Part shown: in pieces, positions 53,329 through 63,204 of the stretch | Layout: the number at the start of each line of letters is the position of its first letter | How positions within the stretch are numbered: the stretch's first letter is position 1 | From: Duganella alba | Lineage (GTDB): Bacteria > Pseudomonadota > Gammaproteobacteria > Burkholderiales > Burkholderiaceae_D | Direction: 5' to 3' | Assembly (NCBI RefSeq): GCF_009674495.1 | Contig: NZ_WKJN01000015.1 | Location: forward strand, 1-64,000 | Length of the DNA: 64,000 nt | Program-made: the position numbers and the translations under genes | Notes under the pieces: model-generated | What the model was told of the DNA's origin: nothing | Database searches by the model: none | The model's input: the letters and a program-made list of their open reading frames with translations, nothing else

Positions 53329-54300
53329 ATGCAGCAGGAAATTCGCTTTGCCACTTTCAATGTTTGCAATCTTTCCCAGCCTGGGGCGAAATTGTACGAC
53401 AATCTGGCGCCCCTGACCGAGGCCGAGTATGAAGCGAAAGTCGCCTGGACGGCGCAGCAGCTGGACCAGCTGGACGCCGACGTCATCGGCCTGCAGGAAA
53501 TTTTCTCGCTCGACGCCCTGCGCGACGTGCTGGCGCGCAGCACCCATTATCGCCACGCCACGCTGACCGGCTTTACGCCGCCGCCCGATCCGCTGACCGG
53601 CGCGCCGCGCATGACGCCGGAGCTGGCGCTGATCTCGCGCCTGCCGCTGGCCGCCCCGGCCGAGGCCTACATCATGTTCCCGCAAGGCGTGGCGCTGCCG
53701 GCCGGCAGCCGCGACGCCGACCGCTTCGCGCGCGCGCCGCTGCATGTGCAGCTGCGGCTGCCGGACGAACGCATCATCGACGTCATCGTGGTCCACCTCA
53801 AGTCCAAGCGGCCCGACTACCGCATCGGCGACACCGGCGACAATCCCATGCTGCACGCCCAGGCCAACCTGCGCTCGCTGATCCGGCGCGGCACCGAGGC
53901 GGTGGCGCTGCGCGCGCTGTTGAGCGACCTGGATAAGGAACAACGCCGCCCGCGCGTGGTGCTGGGCGACTTCAACGACACCGTCGACGCCGTCACCACC
54001 CACATCGTGATGGGCGGCGGCGCCGCCTGCGAGCCCGGCGAGGAACTGCACGGCCAGCTGTTCGACAGCCGCCAGATCCAGTCCGGCCGCGAGCGCCGGC
54101 GCGACAGCGGCTACACCATCTCCCACGACGGCCGCCACGCCACCATCGACCACGTGCTGGTGTCGGAAGAGTTCAATCCGGCCTCGCGCCACGCGGTCGG
54201 CGAGGTGGTCGATGTTACATACCTGAACGAACACCTGGTCGAGGCGAGGCCGGAAGCCTCCGACCATGGCCAGGTCCTGGTGCGCCTGAAACTGTATTAA
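53329..54300 (+). CDS. Endonuclease/exonuclease/phosphatase-fold protein (323 aa)
   Basis: The fold is visible as FATFNVCNL (7-15), DVIGLQEIF with the metal-binding Glu (about 47-55), VIVVHLKSKRPDY, VVLGDFNDTVD (the DxN motif) and ATIDHVLVS and SDHGQV at the end. The start is ATG 53329, 9 bases after GGGAG; a TTG at 53320 lies too close to it. It lacks a signal peptide. Nucleic acid or phosphoester substrates are both possible. Confidence 0.9.
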   Translation: MQQEIRFATFNVCNLSQPGAKLYDNLAPLTEAEYEAKVAWTAQQLDQLDADVIGLQEIFSLDALRDVLARSTHYRHATLTGFTPPPDPLTGAPRMTPELALISRLPLAAPAEAYIMFPQGVALPAGSRDADRFARAPLHVQLRLPDERIIDVIVVHLKSKRPDYRIGDTGDNPMLHAQANLRSLIRRGTEAVALRALLSDLDKEQRRPRVVLGDFNDTVDAVTTHIVMGGGAACEPGEELHGQLFDSRQIQSGRERRRDSGYTISHDGRHATIDHVLVSEEFNPASRHAVGEVVDVTYLNEHLVEARPEASDHGQVLVRLKLY

Positions 54301-54429
54301 GCGCCGTCGCCCCCGTTTTTCTGCAGTTCAGGCGTGCTTTTGCACCGCTTGTCGCATGCCCATGGCCGCGGCCCTTGCAAATGCCTAGAGTGGCAACATG
54401 CGGAGACCACTTCAGGCCAGAAAAACGAT

Positions 54430-55665
54430 ATGAAACTAGAAACTTTACCCCCAATTTCCCAGCCGACCGTACGCAGCGCGCGCTGGCGCAAGCCGGCCGC
54501 CGTGCTGGTCGTCATCGCGCTGGCAGGCGGCGGCTGGACCGTCCTGCGCGGCAAGCAGGAGGCGGCCCCTGCCGTTGCGGCCGCGCCGGTCAAGGAGAAA
54601 AAAGACATCTTTGAACTGTCGAGCGGCGACATCGCCGCCATCGACGCCCGGTCATTGGCGGTCAGCTTGCCCCTCTCCGGCTCGCTGGCGCCCCTGAGTT
54701 CGGCCACCATCAAGTCCAAGGTCTCGGGCGTGGTGGAGGCGACTACCCTCCAGGAAGGCATGGCGGTCAGCGCCGGCCAGGTGCTGGCCCGCATCGACCA
54801 GGCTGACCTGCGCGCGCGCCTGCAACAGCAGCAGGCCATGCTGGACGAGGCGCAAGCCAAGCTGGCCCTGGCCACCAAGAACGAAACCAACAGCCAGGCC
54901 CTGCTCAAGCAGAAGTACATTTCGCAGAACGCCTATGATTCGACGCAGAACTCGGTCGACCTGGCGCGCGCGTCGGTCAAGTCCGCCAGCGCCATGGTCG
55001 AACTGGCGCGCATCGCGCTGAACGACGGCGTGATCAAGGCGCCGATCGACGGCGTGATCAGCAAGCGCCACGTGCAGGCCGGCGAAAAACTGGCGCTGGA
55101 CATGCCGGTGTACAGCATCGTCAACCTGGCGGAGCTGGTGCTGGAAGCGCAGGTGCCGGCCTCGGAAATCCCGCGCGTGAAGGTCGGCCAGGACGTCAGA
55201 TTCCGCGTCGACGGCTACGCGCAGCGCGACTTCCACGGCAAGGTGGCGCGCATCAATCCATCGACCGAAGCCGGCTCGCGCGCGATGCTGGTGTATATCG
55301 CCGTGAAGAACGACGACAGCGCGCTGCGCGCCGGCATGTTCGCCAAGGGCAGCATCGTCACCGACCGTTCCGGCGTGGCGCCTATCGTGCCGCTGGCCGC
55401 CGTGCGCAGCGACAAGGATGGCAAGCAGATCGTCTACAAGGTCGCCGCCGGCAAGCTGGTGGCGCAGCCGGTCAAGCTCGGCCTGCGCAACGACGACGAA
55501 GGCTATGCCGAGGTCACCGAAGGCCTGGAGCAAGGCGCCAACGTCATCGTCTCGCGCCTCGACAGCCTGAAACCGGGCGCGCTGGTCAAGCTGCCGGCCG
55601 GCGCCAGCGCCGCCGAGGCACCGCCGTCGGCGCAGGCCAAGGCCGCTGAACCGGCGAAGGGCTGA
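54430..55665 (+). CDS. RND efflux periplasmic adaptor (membrane fusion protein, 411 aa)
   Basis: One N-terminal membrane anchor (about 23-38, AVLVVIALAGGGWTVL) without a lipobox leads into a barrel-sandwich lipoyl domain (KSKVSGVVEATTLQEGMAVSAGQVLARID). A coiled hairpin (about 130-195), beta-barrel and membrane-proximal domains follow, in the order AcrA, MdtA and MexA use. I start it at ATG 54430 (MKLETLPP). The pump gene follows after 2 bases, so they are one operon. No outer membrane channel gene is in the window. Confidence 0.94.
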   Translation: MKLETLPPISQPTVRSARWRKPAAVLVVIALAGGGWTVLRGKQEAAPAVAAAPVKEKKDIFELSSGDIAAIDARSLAVSLPLSGSLAPLSSATIKSKVSGVVEATTLQEGMAVSAGQVLARIDQADLRARLQQQQAMLDEAQAKLALATKNETNSQALLKQKYISQNAYDSTQNSVDLARASVKSASAMVELARIALNDGVIKAPIDGVISKRHVQAGEKLALDMPVYSIVNLAELVLEAQVPASEIPRVKVGQDVRFRVDGYAQRDFHGKVARINPSTEAGSRAMLVYIAVKNDDSALRAGMFAKGSIVTDRSGVAPIVPLAAVRSDKDGKQIVYKVAAGKLVAQPVKLGLRNDDEGYAEVTEGLEQGANVIVSRLDSLKPGALVKLPAGASAAEAPPSAQAKAAEPAKG

Positions 55666-55667
55666 TC

Positions 55668-58600
55668 ATGTGGATCACTAAAGTCAGCATCCAGAATCCG
55701 GTGTTCGCCACCATGGTGATGGTGGCGCTGATGGTGCTGGGCCTGTTCTCGTACCGGGGCCTGGGACTGGAAGCCATGCCCAACGTCGACATTCCCGGCG
55801 CCGCCATCGAGGTACAGTATCCGGGCGCCTCGCCGGAAGCGGTGGAGAACGACATCACCCGCCCGATCGAGGAAGCGGTCAACACCGTCAGCGGCATCAA
55901 GACGCTGCGCGCCAACTCGTGGGAAGGCCGCGCCGGTGTCTACATCGACTTCGAACTGTCGGCCGACATGGACCGCGCCATGCAGGACTTGCGCGACAAG
56001 GTGGCGCAGGTGCGCCCGCGCTTCCCGCGCGAAGCCAAGGACCCGTTCATCGTCCGCTTCGAAGGCGAGAACGCGCAGCCGATCGCGCAGATCGGCCTGA
56101 CCGCCAGCGAGCACTCGCTGCGCGACCTGTCGACCCTGGCCGACCAGGTGATCGCCAAGCGCTTCCAGGGCGTGGCCGGCGTTGGCCAGGTGCGCATCAA
56201 CGGCATGGCGGCGCGCCAGATTCTGATCCAGCTGCGCCCCAACGACCTGACCGCGCAGGCGGTCGGCGTCGACGAAGTGCTGAACGCCATCCAGAACACC
56301 AACACCAACCTGCCCGCCGGCTTCATCAGCTACGGCGCCAGCGAGCGCCTGGTGCGGGTGGAAGGCAAGATGAAGGACCCGCGCGAATTCAACAAGATCA
56401 TCGTGGCGCGCCGCGCCAACGGACCGGTCTACCTGGAACAGGTGGCCACGGTGGAGGACGGCGCCCAGGAAGAACTGTCGATCTCGCGCATCAACGGCCA
56501 GCGCTCGGTGACGCTGGACATCACCAAGGTGCAGGACGCCAACGTGGTGGAAGTGGGACGCCGCATCCAGCTGGTGGCGGCCGATTTGCAGAAGTCGCTG
56601 CCGCCCGATATCAAGCTGGCCGTGCTGAACGACGAGTCGCTCAAGGTGCAGAGCCAGCTCGACAACGTCAAGGAAACCATCATCGAAGGCGCGGTGCTGA
56701 CCATGGTGATCGTGTTCTTCTTCCTGCACTCGTGGCGCTCGACCATCATCACCGGCCTGACGCTGCCGATCTCGGTCATGGCCAGCTTCATCGCCATGAA
56801 GGCCTTCGGCTTCACGCTGAATTTCCTGACCCTGATGGCGCTGTCGCTGTGCATCGGCCTGCTGATCGATGACGCCATCGTGGTGCGCGAGAACATCGTG
56901 CGCCATCTCGGCATGGGCAAGAATCACCGCAAGGCGGCCGAGGACGGCACCAACGAAATCGGCCTGGCGGTGATGGCCACCACCTTTGCGATTGTCGCCG
57001 TGTTCATTCCGGTGGCCTTCATGGAAGGCATCATCGGCCGCTTCTTCCTGCAGTTCGGGATCACGGTGGCGGTGGCGGTGCTGGTGTCGCTGTTCGTCAG
57101 CTTCACGCTCGACCCGATGCTGTCGTCGGTGTGGCCGGACCCGGTCAAGGACCGCTTCAAGTACCTGCCATGGCTGGGCCGCTTCATGCACTGGCTGGAA
57201 GGCGGCGTCGAATGGCTGCACGTTGTGTACGGCAAGGTGCTGGCGCTGGCGCTGCGCTGGAAGAAGCTGACGCTGCTGCTGGCCTTCGGCCTGTTCGCCG
57301 GCAGCCTGCTGCTGGTGCCGAAGATCGGCGGCGAGATGATGCCGCAGCAGGACAACGGCTGGGTCAACTTCATGATCAAGACGCCGGTCGGCTCCAGCCT
57401 GGAATACACCGACAACAAGATTCACCAGGTGGAGGCGGCGCTGAAGGAGTTCCCGGAAATCGCCAACCTGATCACCGTGGTCGGCACCTGGGAAGGCCGC
57501 AACATCGCCCAGCTCGACATGAAGCTGCTGGACCGCAAGACGCATGCGCGCCGCAGCCAGCAGGAGATGGAAATCGCGATCCGCGCGCGCCTGAGCAAGA
57601 TCGCCGGCATCACGCTGTCGATGGGCCAGAAGCCGATCTTCATCGCCATTCTCGGCACCGATGAAGCCAAGCTGGACGACGTGGCGCACCGCCTGATGGA
57701 CAAGATGCGCAAGATCAAGGGCATCGCCGACCTGGAATACAGCCAGGAAGGCGCCAACCCGTCGACCAACATCAAGATCAACAACGAGCTGGCCAGCGAC
57801 CTCGGCCTGACCACGCAGCAGATCGGCGCCGCCTTGCGGCCGTTCGTGGCCGGCGACACCACCTCGCACTTCCTGGCAGCAGACGGCCAGAACTATGAAG
57901 TCAACGTGCAGCTGCCCAAGTCCGGCCGCCAGAAAGTGGCCGACCTGGCCGACCTGTCGCTGGCGTCGAGCAAGCTGGGGCCGGACGGCCGTCCGGTGAT
58001 GGTGCCGCTGCGCCAGGTGGTGGAATTCGTGCCGGCCTTCAGCCCGCAGGTGCTCAAGCGCCAGGCGCTGCAGCGCCGGGTGGCGGTGTACGCCAGCACC
58101 GAAGGCCGGCCCGGCGGCGACGTCGACAGCGACGTCAAGAAGGCCATGAAGGAAATCGAGCTGCCGTCCGGCGTGCGCTTCGACGTCGGCGGCAACGCGC
58201 AGAGCATGCAGGAATCGATGACCTCGGCCATGATCGCACTGAGCATCGCCGTGATCTTCATCTACCTGGTGCTGGCCTCGCAGTTCGGCAGCTTCCTGCA
58301 ACCGGTGGCGATCATGATGTCCCTGCCGCTGTCGCTGATCGGCGTGCTGGTGGCGCTGCTGGTGACCGGCAGCACGCTGAACATCTTCTCGGTGATCGGC
58401 TTCATCATGCTGATGGGTCTGGTGACCAAGAACGCCATCCTGCTGGTGGACTTCACCAACCATGCGCAGAAGGAAGGCCAGGGCCAGGTCGAGGCGATCA
58501 TGAACGCCGGCCAGGTACGGCTGCGCCCTATCCTGATGACGACGCTGGCGATGGTGTTCGGGATGCTGCCGATGGCGATCGGCATGGGGGATGGCGGCGA

Positions 58601-58772
58601 AACGCAGGCGCCAATGGGCCGCGCGGTGATCGGCGGGGTGCTGACCTCAACCCTGCTGACGCTGGTGGTGGTGCCGGTGGCCTACACCTACCTGGACAAC
58701 TGGGGCAAGCGCTGCGCCCGCTTCTTCAAGCGCCAGCACGAGGAGGAACACGTGCTGCGCGAGGTGGCGTAG
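55668..58772 (+). CDS. RND multidrug/solvent efflux permease (1034 aa)
   Basis: Full-length HAE1-type pump with twelve helices and two large periplasmic loops. The proton-relay aspartates are in [13 protein letters not shown] (D401, D402), and a lysine is found in TM10 ([13 protein letters not shown]). The length and the order adaptor-permease match AcrAB/MdtABC. There is no local TetR or two-component regulator; the outer membrane channel must be encoded elsewhere. Substrates unknown. Confidence 0.95.
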   Translation: MWITKVSIQNPVFATMVMVALMVLGLFSYRGLGLEAMPNVDIPGAAIEVQYPGASPEAVENDITRPIEEAVNTVSGIKTLRANSWEGRAGVYIDFELSADMDRAMQDLRDKVAQVRPRFPREAKDPFIVRFEGENAQPIAQIGLTASEHSLRDLSTLADQVIAKRFQGVAGVGQVRINGMAARQILIQLRPNDLTAQAVGVDEVLNAIQNTNTNLPAGFISYGASERLVRVEGKMKDPREFNKIIVARRANGPVYLEQVATVEDGAQEELSISRINGQRSVTLDITKVQDANVVEVGRRIQLVAADLQKSLPPDIKLAVLNDESLKVQSQLDNVKETIIEGAVLTMVIVFFFLHSWRSTIITGLTLPISVMASFIAMKAFGFTLNFLTLMALSLCIGLLIDDAIVVRENIVRHLGMGKNHRKAAEDGTNEIGLAVMATTFAIVAVFIPVAFMEGIIGRFFLQFGITVAVAVLVSLFVSFTLDPMLSSVWPDPVKDRFKYLPWLGRFMHWLEGGVEWLHVVYGKVLALALRWKKLTLLLAFGLFAGSLLLVPKIGGEMMPQQDNGWVNFMIKTPVGSSLEYTDNKIHQVEAALKEFPEIANLITVVGTWEGRNIAQLDMKLLDRKTHARRSQQEMEIAIRARLSKIAGITLSMGQKPIFIAILGTDEAKLDDVAHRLMDKMRKIKGIADLEYSQEGANPSTNIKINNELASDLGLTTQQIGAALRPFVAGDTTSHFLAADGQNYEVNVQLPKSGRQKVADLADLSLASSKLGPDGRPVMVPLRQVVEFVPAFSPQVLKRQALQRRVAVYASTEGRPGGDVDSDVKKAMKEIELPSGVRFDVGGNAQSMQESMTSAMIALSIAVIFIYLVLASQFGSFLQPVAIMMSLPLSLIGVLVALLVTGSTLNIFSVIGFIMLMGLVTKNAILLVDFTNHAQKEGQGQVEAIMNAGQVRLRPILMTTLAMVFGMLPMAIGMGDGGETQAPMGRAVIGGVLTSTLLTLVVVPVAYTYLDNWGKRCARFFKRQHEEEHVLREVA

Positions 58773-58781
58773 CGCCGCAGA

Positions 58782-58958
58782 TTATTCGCTGTCGGGGGCG
58801 AGGCCGGAAGCCTCGCCCTCGGCGACATCCTCTTCGCCTTCCTGCGCCAGGCCTGGATTATTCTTCAACTCGGCCTTGCGCCGGTTCTTCTCTTCCTGCT
58901 TTTTCTTCTTTTCCAATTCCCGCTGCCGCTTTTCATATGCGAAGTTTGTTTTGGCCAT
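58782..58958 (-). CDS. Small charged coiled-coil protein (58 aa)
   Basis: MAKTNFAYEKRQRELEKKKKQ is a short basic helix conserved in many Burkholderiales small proteins, followed by an acidic tail (EGEEDVAEGEASGLAPDSE). The ATG at 58958 has AAGGAG 8 bases upstream. Function is unknown. It is convergent with the RND pump, leaving 9 bases between the stops. Confidence 0.75.
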   Translation of the reverse strand: MAKTNFAYEKRQRELEKKKKQEEKNRRKAELKNNPGLAQEGEEDVAEGEASGLAPDSE

Positions 58959-59016
58959 TTGCTGCTCCTTCTCTAAAAGCGTTGCACTGCACAACCCTCA
59001 TTATGAACCAAGTTGC

Positions 59017-59919
59017 TCAACCCCGAGGATGATGTTGCGCATGCAAATGCTTCATGCGCTCGCGGGCGACGTGGGTATAGATCTGCGTCGTGGAAATATC
59101 GGAGTGTCCAAGTAGCAATTGAACAACACGCAAATCGGCGCCATGGTTCAATAAATGGGTGGCAAACGCGTGCCGCATGGTGTGCGGCGACAGCGGCGCC
59201 GTGATGCCGGCCTTCAGCGCATGCTTCTTGATCAGCACCCAGAACATCTGCCGCGTCATGCCCGAACCGCGCCCGGTGACGAACAGCGCGTCGTCCTGCT
59301 GGCCGTTGAGGATGATGCCGCGCGCGCCCTTGGCGTAGCGCTCGATCCACACCCGCGCCTGCTGGCCGAACGGCACCAGCCGCGTCTTGGCGCCCTTGCC
59401 GGTGACGCGCAGCACGCCGTCGTTCAGGCTCAGTTCCAGCATTTTCAGCTCCACCAGCTCGGACACGCGCAGGCCGCTGGCATACATCAATTCCAGCATG
59501 GTGCGGTCGCGCAAGCCTAACGGGGTATTGACATCGGGCGCCTCCAGCAAAGCCTCGACCTGGGCTTCGCTCAGCGTGTGCACGAAGCGCTGCGGCTGCT
59601 TGGCCGAGGCCATCTTCAGGCTGGGGTCATTGGTGATGCGGCGCTGCCGCAGCAGCATCTGGTAGAAGCGCTTGATGACCGACAGCCGCCGGTTCGACGA
59701 TGTCGCCTTTCCCTGCTCATGGCGGGCGGCGATATAGCTTTCGATATCGTGCGACGCCACCGCCTGCAGCCCGGCCACGCCGGGACGCATCTTCTCCAGC
59801 CAGGCGGCAAACAGGCGCATGTCGCGCCGGTAGGCTTCCAGCGTGTTCTTCGACAGCCCGTCCTCCAGCCACAGGCTGTCGCAGAACTCGTCGATCAGAG
59901 CAAGGTTGTCTGCTGCCAT
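59017..59919 (-). CDS. xerD: Site-specific tyrosine recombinase XerD (300 aa)
   Basis: The catalytic residues R151 (GLRVSEL), K175, H246 and R249 (HTMRHAFATHLL), H272 and Y281 (STTQIYTHV) are all present. The N-terminal SAM-like domain begins FCDSLWLEDGLSKNTLEAYRRDM. With XerC it resolves chromosome dimers at dif. XerD is more likely than XerC by the HTMRHAFATHLLNHGADLR block. It is coupled to the alkyltransferase gene by a 25-base overlap. Confidence 0.95.
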   Translation of the reverse strand: MAADNLALIDEFCDSLWLEDGLSKNTLEAYRRDMRLFAAWLEKMRPGVAGLQAVASHDIESYIAARHEQGKATSSNRRLSVIKRFYQMLLRQRRITNDPSLKMASAKQPQRFVHTLSEAQVEALLEAPDVNTPLGLRDRTMLELMYASGLRVSELVELKMLELSLNDGVLRVTGKGAKTRLVPFGQQARVWIERYAKGARGIILNGQQDDALFVTGRGSGMTRQMFWVLIKKHALKAGITAPLSPHTMRHAFATHLLNHGADLRVVQLLLGHSDISTTQIYTHVARERMKHLHAQHHPRG

Positions 59920-60416
59920 GCGTATTCGCTCGACCCTTCGTGCGCCAGCAGCCAGCGCTTGATGCCCAGCAGGTAGCCGTTCGGATCGTCACTGTTGGAA
60001 AAGCCGCCCAGGCCGGTGGCGGCGGTCACGCGGTGACACGGAATCACCACCGGGAACCAGTTGGCGCCGCAGGCCTGGCCCACCGCGCGCGGCGCCGAAC
60101 CGATGTGCCTGGCCAGCTCGCCATAGGTGCGCATGCTGCCGCGCGGAATCGAGCTGATCGCCTCCCACACCTTGTGCTGGAACTCGGTGCCGGCGCGCTT
60201 CAGCGGCAGGGAGAACTGGAAATCGGCGTCGTCGCAGTACTTCTCCACCTGGTAAGCCACCAGCTCGGCCGCCGCGTCCTGCGGCGCCTTCGCATCAAAA
60301 TGGGGCGGCAGGTAACACAGCTCGGTAATCAGCCCGGCGGCCGTGCGCACGCCCAGCTTGCCGAACGGGAGCGCCACCACGGCGGAGAACAGCTCGCTGC
60401 CCTGTTGTATTTTCAT
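59895..60416 (-). CDS. ogt: Methylated-DNA-[protein]-cysteine S-methyltransferase (173 aa)
   Basis: The acceptor cysteine lies in VVIPCHRV (C127), and the arginine finger region reads GSAPRAVGQACG. An N-terminal RNase-H-like domain (1-75) precedes it. The start is ATG 60416; the frame is open to a TTG at 60434, which is less likely. It repairs O6-alkylguanine by suicide transfer. The length fits Ogt/MGMT. It overlaps the start of xerD by 25 bases, so both are co-transcribed from a promoter in 60417-60993. Confidence 0.94.
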   Translation of the reverse strand: MKIQQGSELFSAVVALPFGKLGVRTAAGLITELCYLPPHFDAKAPQDAAAELVAYQVEKYCDDADFQFSLPLKRAGTEFQHKVWEAISSIPRGSMRTYGELARHIGSAPRAVGQACGANWFPVVIPCHRVTAATGLGGFSNSDDPNGYLLGIKRWLLAHEGSSEYAWQQTTLL

Positions 60417-60539
60417 CACACTGACTTGCACCAAAAAAGTACCTCAATTGTGTTTTCGTTGTCCAAATGCACCATTTTGTTGCGTCGCTGCTACAGCAAA
60501 AAAACCACGCTGGAAGCATTGTAAATGCCCCGGCCAAAA

Positions 60540-60765
60540 AAAAACGCACCTGACGGTGCGTTTCCAAATCCTGCTTCACGTTCCCGGTCACTTGCCTGGT
60601 TCCGTAGCACGCTTGTGGCGGCTTGCAGAGCCTATAACAGCGACATTCTGTAAAACGTGTGTCTCCTCGATCTATTGCCGGTATTCGTTACCGTTTCTAT
60701 ACACACTCCCCACTTACAATTCTTTGCTACCGGGTCGCATATCGATATGCATGTATCCCTGAGAG
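60540..60765 (-). ncRNA. Candidate small RNA, about 220 bases
   Basis: A strong - strand terminator with no protein gene in front of it implies a transcript that ends near 60540. About 220 bases upstream on the same strand lies TATGAT (60773-60778), with a TTGAGA -35-like box spaced long. The interval holds the palindrome and a conserved-looking stem-rich sequence, but no family (6S, tmRNA, SRP) is recognised. Confidence 0.3.
60543..60564 (-). terminator. Rho-independent terminator without an upstream protein gene
   Basis: On the - strand AAACGCACC, loop GTCA and GGTGCGTTT form a 9-bp stem followed by a T-run. It lies upstream of the alkyltransferase start and inside the gene-free region. 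Confidence 0.85.
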
Positions 60766-60848
60766 CGACGCCATCATAACGTATTCGTTAAGGTTTTTCT
60801 CAAATTTTTTATGTACGGGAACGACCATACTTTAAACCTGAAACATGT

Positions 60849-60862
60849 TTGACGCAGATCAA
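60849..60862. promoter_or_regulatory. FNR/CRP-family binding site (TTGAC-N4-ATCAA)
   Basis: TTGAC GCAG ATCAA is one base from the FNR/Anr consensus TTGAT-N4-ATCAA. Its centre is 138 bases upstream of the TRAP dctQ start, so oxygen or a Crp/Fnr-type signal may control the TRAP operon. Confidence 0.6.
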
Positions 60863-60993
60863 ACAAGTTGTGGTATAGGCAAACTGAACACTGTAGCCAA
60901 CTTAGTAATAGTCCTTATTGCTAGTCTTGCCAGTCACGGATAATTTACAACTATGCTGGATTTCCCAGCACTAATAATTCTTAGAGACATATT

Positions 60994-61650
60994 ATGCTGA
61001 CAAAAATACTCGACCATCTGGAGGAGTGGATCATCACCCTCCTGATGGGCGGCGCCACCCTGATCATCTTCCTGTCCGTGGTGCACCGCTACGGCACCGG
61101 CCTGCCGATTCCCTACGTCCAGGACTACCTCCTTTCGCTGCATTTTGAATGGGCGCAGGAACTGGCCATCATCATGTTCGTGTGGATGGCCAAGTTCGGC
61201 GCCGCCTACGGCGTGCGCAAGGGCGTGCACGTCGGCGTCGACGTGCTGGTCAACCGCATGCCGACCGAATGGCGCCGCTTCACGGTGCTGCTGGCGATCG
61301 GCTGCGGCATGCTGTTCACCGGCATCGTCGGCACGCTGGGCCTGACCTTCGTCTGGGAAAACGGCATGCACCACGCGGTCTACACGCTGCTCGGCTGGGA
61401 CGCCAGCGACGTGCCGGAAGGACCGACCACGCCGGACCTGGAATGGCCAACCTGGTTCATCTATTCCGCCGTACCGATGGGCTCCTACCTGATGTGCTTC
61501 CGCTTCATCCAGGTCGGCTGGACCTTCCTGCGCCACGGCGAACTGCCGCACCATGACGAATCCCACGTCGAAGGCCTGGACGACGAGGAAGACGACGAAC
61601 TGTTCGCCGCCGCCCCGTCGCACCAGCCAGCCCACGGAGGTGCGCGATGA
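60994..61650 (+). CDS. dctQ: TRAP transporter small permease DctQ (218 aa)
   Basis: Four hydrophobic segments of the DctQ type are seen: about 15-34, 51-69, 88-112 and 150-172. The conserved stretch is EWAQELAIIMFVWMAKFGAAYGVRKGVHVGVD, with the family R-x2-x-H motif. The C-terminal tail is acidic (EGLDDEEDDELFAA) and longer than usual. It forms the integral membrane part with DctM, whose gene overlaps its end by 4 bases. Confidence 0.93.
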   Translation: MLTKILDHLEEWIITLLMGGATLIIFLSVVHRYGTGLPIPYVQDYLLSLHFEWAQELAIIMFVWMAKFGAAYGVRKGVHVGVDVLVNRMPTEWRRFTVLLAIGCGMLFTGIVGTLGLTFVWENGMHHAVYTLLGWDASDVPEGPTTPDLEWPTWFIYSAVPMGSYLMCFRFIQVGWTFLRHGELPHHDESHVEGLDDEEDDELFAAAPSHQPAHGGAR

Positions 61651-63038
61651 GCGGCGCCGTGGCAATGCAGGGCATCGAGCCCTGGAGCAAAAAGAAGGCC
61701 GGCACCATCCTGTCGGTGATCGCCGGCATCCTGCTGGCCGTGTGCCTGCTGGGCGGCAAGGTCGGCATCGTGTTCGCGCTGCTGATCCTGCTGATGCTGA
61801 CCGGCATCCCGGTTTCCATCGCGCTCGGCCTGACGGTGCTGATGTTTATGTACCTGCTGACCAATGTGCCGGTCGAGGCGGTGGCGCTGAAGCTGTTCAG
61901 CGGCATCGAGAAGTTCGAGATCATGGCCATTCCGCTGTTTATTTTGGCCGGTAACTTCCTGACCCACGGCGGCGTCGCCAAGCGCATGATCGCCTTTGCC
62001 ACCAGCCTGATCGGCCACTGGCACGGCGGCCTGGCGCTGGCCGGCATCATCGCCTGCGCCATGTTCGCGCTGGTGTGCGGCTCGTCGGTGGCGACGGTGG
62101 TGGCGATCGGCTCGATCATCCTGCCGGCCATGGTCAAGCAGGGTTATCCCAAGGCCTTTGGCGCCGGCGTCATCATTACCGCCGGCTCGCTGGGGATTCT
62201 GATGCTGCCGTCGATTCCAAAGGTGATCTACGCCATCTCGACCAACACCTCGATCGGCGCGCTGTTCCTGGCCGGCCTGTTCCCCGGTATTTTGCTGACG
62301 GTGATGCTGTGCACCACCACCTGGGTGCTGGCCAAGAAGAACAACTACCCGCGCATGCGCAAGTCCACCTGGGGCCAGCGCTGGAAGGCCTTCCGCAAAA
62401 GCGTGTGGGGCCTGATGCTGGTGGTGATCATCATTGGCGGCATCACCAAGGGCATCTTCACGCCGACCGAGGCGGCGGCGATGAGCGCGGTGTATGCGTT
62501 CCTGATTTCGGTGTTTGTCTACAAGGATATGCCGCTGTCGAAGACGCCGGAAGTGCTGAAGAAATCGGCGGCGCTGTCGGCCATGCTGCTGTATATCATT
62601 ACCAATGCCGTGCTGTTCTCGTTCCTGATGGCGCACGAGAATATTCCACAGGCGATGGCGGATTGGATTCTGGGCAAGGACCTGGGCCAGGCTGGTTTCC
62701 TGTTCTTCACCAACATCCTGCTGCTGCTGGCGGGGAATGTGATGGAGCCGTCGTCGATCATTCTGGTGATGGCGCCGATTCTGCACCCGGCCGCAATCCG
62801 CCTCGGCATCGACGCCGTCCACTTCGGCATCATGATCGATGCGAACATGGAAGTGGGCCTGTGCCATCCGCCGGTGGGCCTGAATCTGTACGTGGCCAGC
62901 GGCATTTCGAAGATGAGCATCTCCGAGTTGACCGTGGCGGTGATGCCGTGGTTGCTGACGATGCTGGTGTTCCTGGTGATTGTGACGTACTGGCCGGGGT
63001 TGTCGCTCTGGCTGCCGAAGGCGATGGGGTTGATGTAA
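61647..63038 (+). CDS. dctM: TRAP transporter large permease DctM (463 aa)
   Basis: About twelve helices, with the DctM motifs GSSVATVVAIGSIILPAM and SLGILMLPSIP, and the late EPSSIILVMAPI and CHPPVGLNLYV blocks. It uses the sodium gradient to import C4-dicarboxylates or similar acids. The first 40 residues include a variable helix. The operon ends here; the substrate-binding gene lies on the opposite strand downstream. Confidence 0.95.
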   Translation: MSGAVAMQGIEPWSKKKAGTILSVIAGILLAVCLLGGKVGIVFALLILLMLTGIPVSIALGLTVLMFMYLLTNVPVEAVALKLFSGIEKFEIMAIPLFILAGNFLTHGGVAKRMIAFATSLIGHWHGGLALAGIIACAMFALVCGSSVATVVAIGSIILPAMVKQGYPKAFGAGVIITAGSLGILMLPSIPKVIYAISTNTSIGALFLAGLFPGILLTVMLCTTTWVLAKKNNYPRMRKSTWGQRWKAFRKSVWGLMLVVIIIGGITKGIFTPTEAAAMSAVYAFLISVFVYKDMPLSKTPEVLKKSAALSAMLLYIITNAVLFSFLMAHENIPQAMADWILGKDLGQAGFLFFTNILLLLAGNVMEPSSIILVMAPILHPAAIRLGIDAVHFGIMIDANMEVGLCHPPVGLNLYVASGISKMSISELTVAVMPWLLTMLVFLVIVTYWPGLSLWLPKAMGLM

Positions 63039-63056
63039 AGCGCGCGGCACCTGCGC

Positions 63057-63106
63057 AACCCGCACACCGCTGCGGCCAGGGTCTGACCCCGTACGGGGTC
63101 AGACCC
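63057..63106 (+). repeat. Dispersed palindromic element, copy C
   Basis: AACCCGCACACCGCTGCGGCC at 63057 and the palindrome GGGTCTGACCCC (63079-63090), GTAC, GGGGTCAGACCC (63095-63106). The flank matches copy B in 20 of 21 positions by eye. It lies between the stops of dctM and dctP. Confidence 0.92.
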
Positions 63107-63157
63107 TTTCGTCAGGGGTACTCCATGCGATAACAATCGTCCGCCGCCTCTCCCCCC

Positions 63158-63187
63158 AAAAAAAAGGAGGCCAATGGCCTCCTTTTT
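63158..63187. terminator. Bidirectional terminator between dctM and dctP
   Basis: AAGGAGGCC (63164-63172), loop AAT and its complement (63176-63184) with A8 on the left and T5 on the right. It serves both converging transcripts. Confidence 0.9.
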
Positions 63188-63204
63188 CACTTCCCAGCGA
63201 AGAT

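Larger units (their letters stand above)
60417..60993. other. 577-bp gene-free region before the TRAP operon
   Basis: It is A/T-rich compared with its neighbours. It contains a - strand terminator (60543-60564), a perfect 14-bp palindrome GCATATCGATATGC (60737-60750), a 10-base direct repeat GTATTCGTTA at 60681 and 60781, and an FNR-type box (60849-60862). No reading frame with a Shine-Dalgarno sequence and family support was found. Confidence 0.7.

Noticed and set aside
53320..53329. TTG as start of the endonuclease/phosphatase gene
   Set aside because: It directly follows GGGAG with no spacing; ATG 53329 has proper spacing.
55503..58463. Open frame of nearly 1000 codons antisense to the RND pump
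   Set aside because: His/Gln/Asp/Val-rich shadow of the pump's codon pattern.
59017..59919. Phage or integron integrase
   Set aside because: The length, catalytic residues and housekeeping context fit XerD; no attachment site or mobile genes lie nearby.
60295..60591. Open frame on the - strand starting near 60591
   Set aside because: It runs through a strong terminator and into the alkyltransferase gene in another frame, with no supporting motif.
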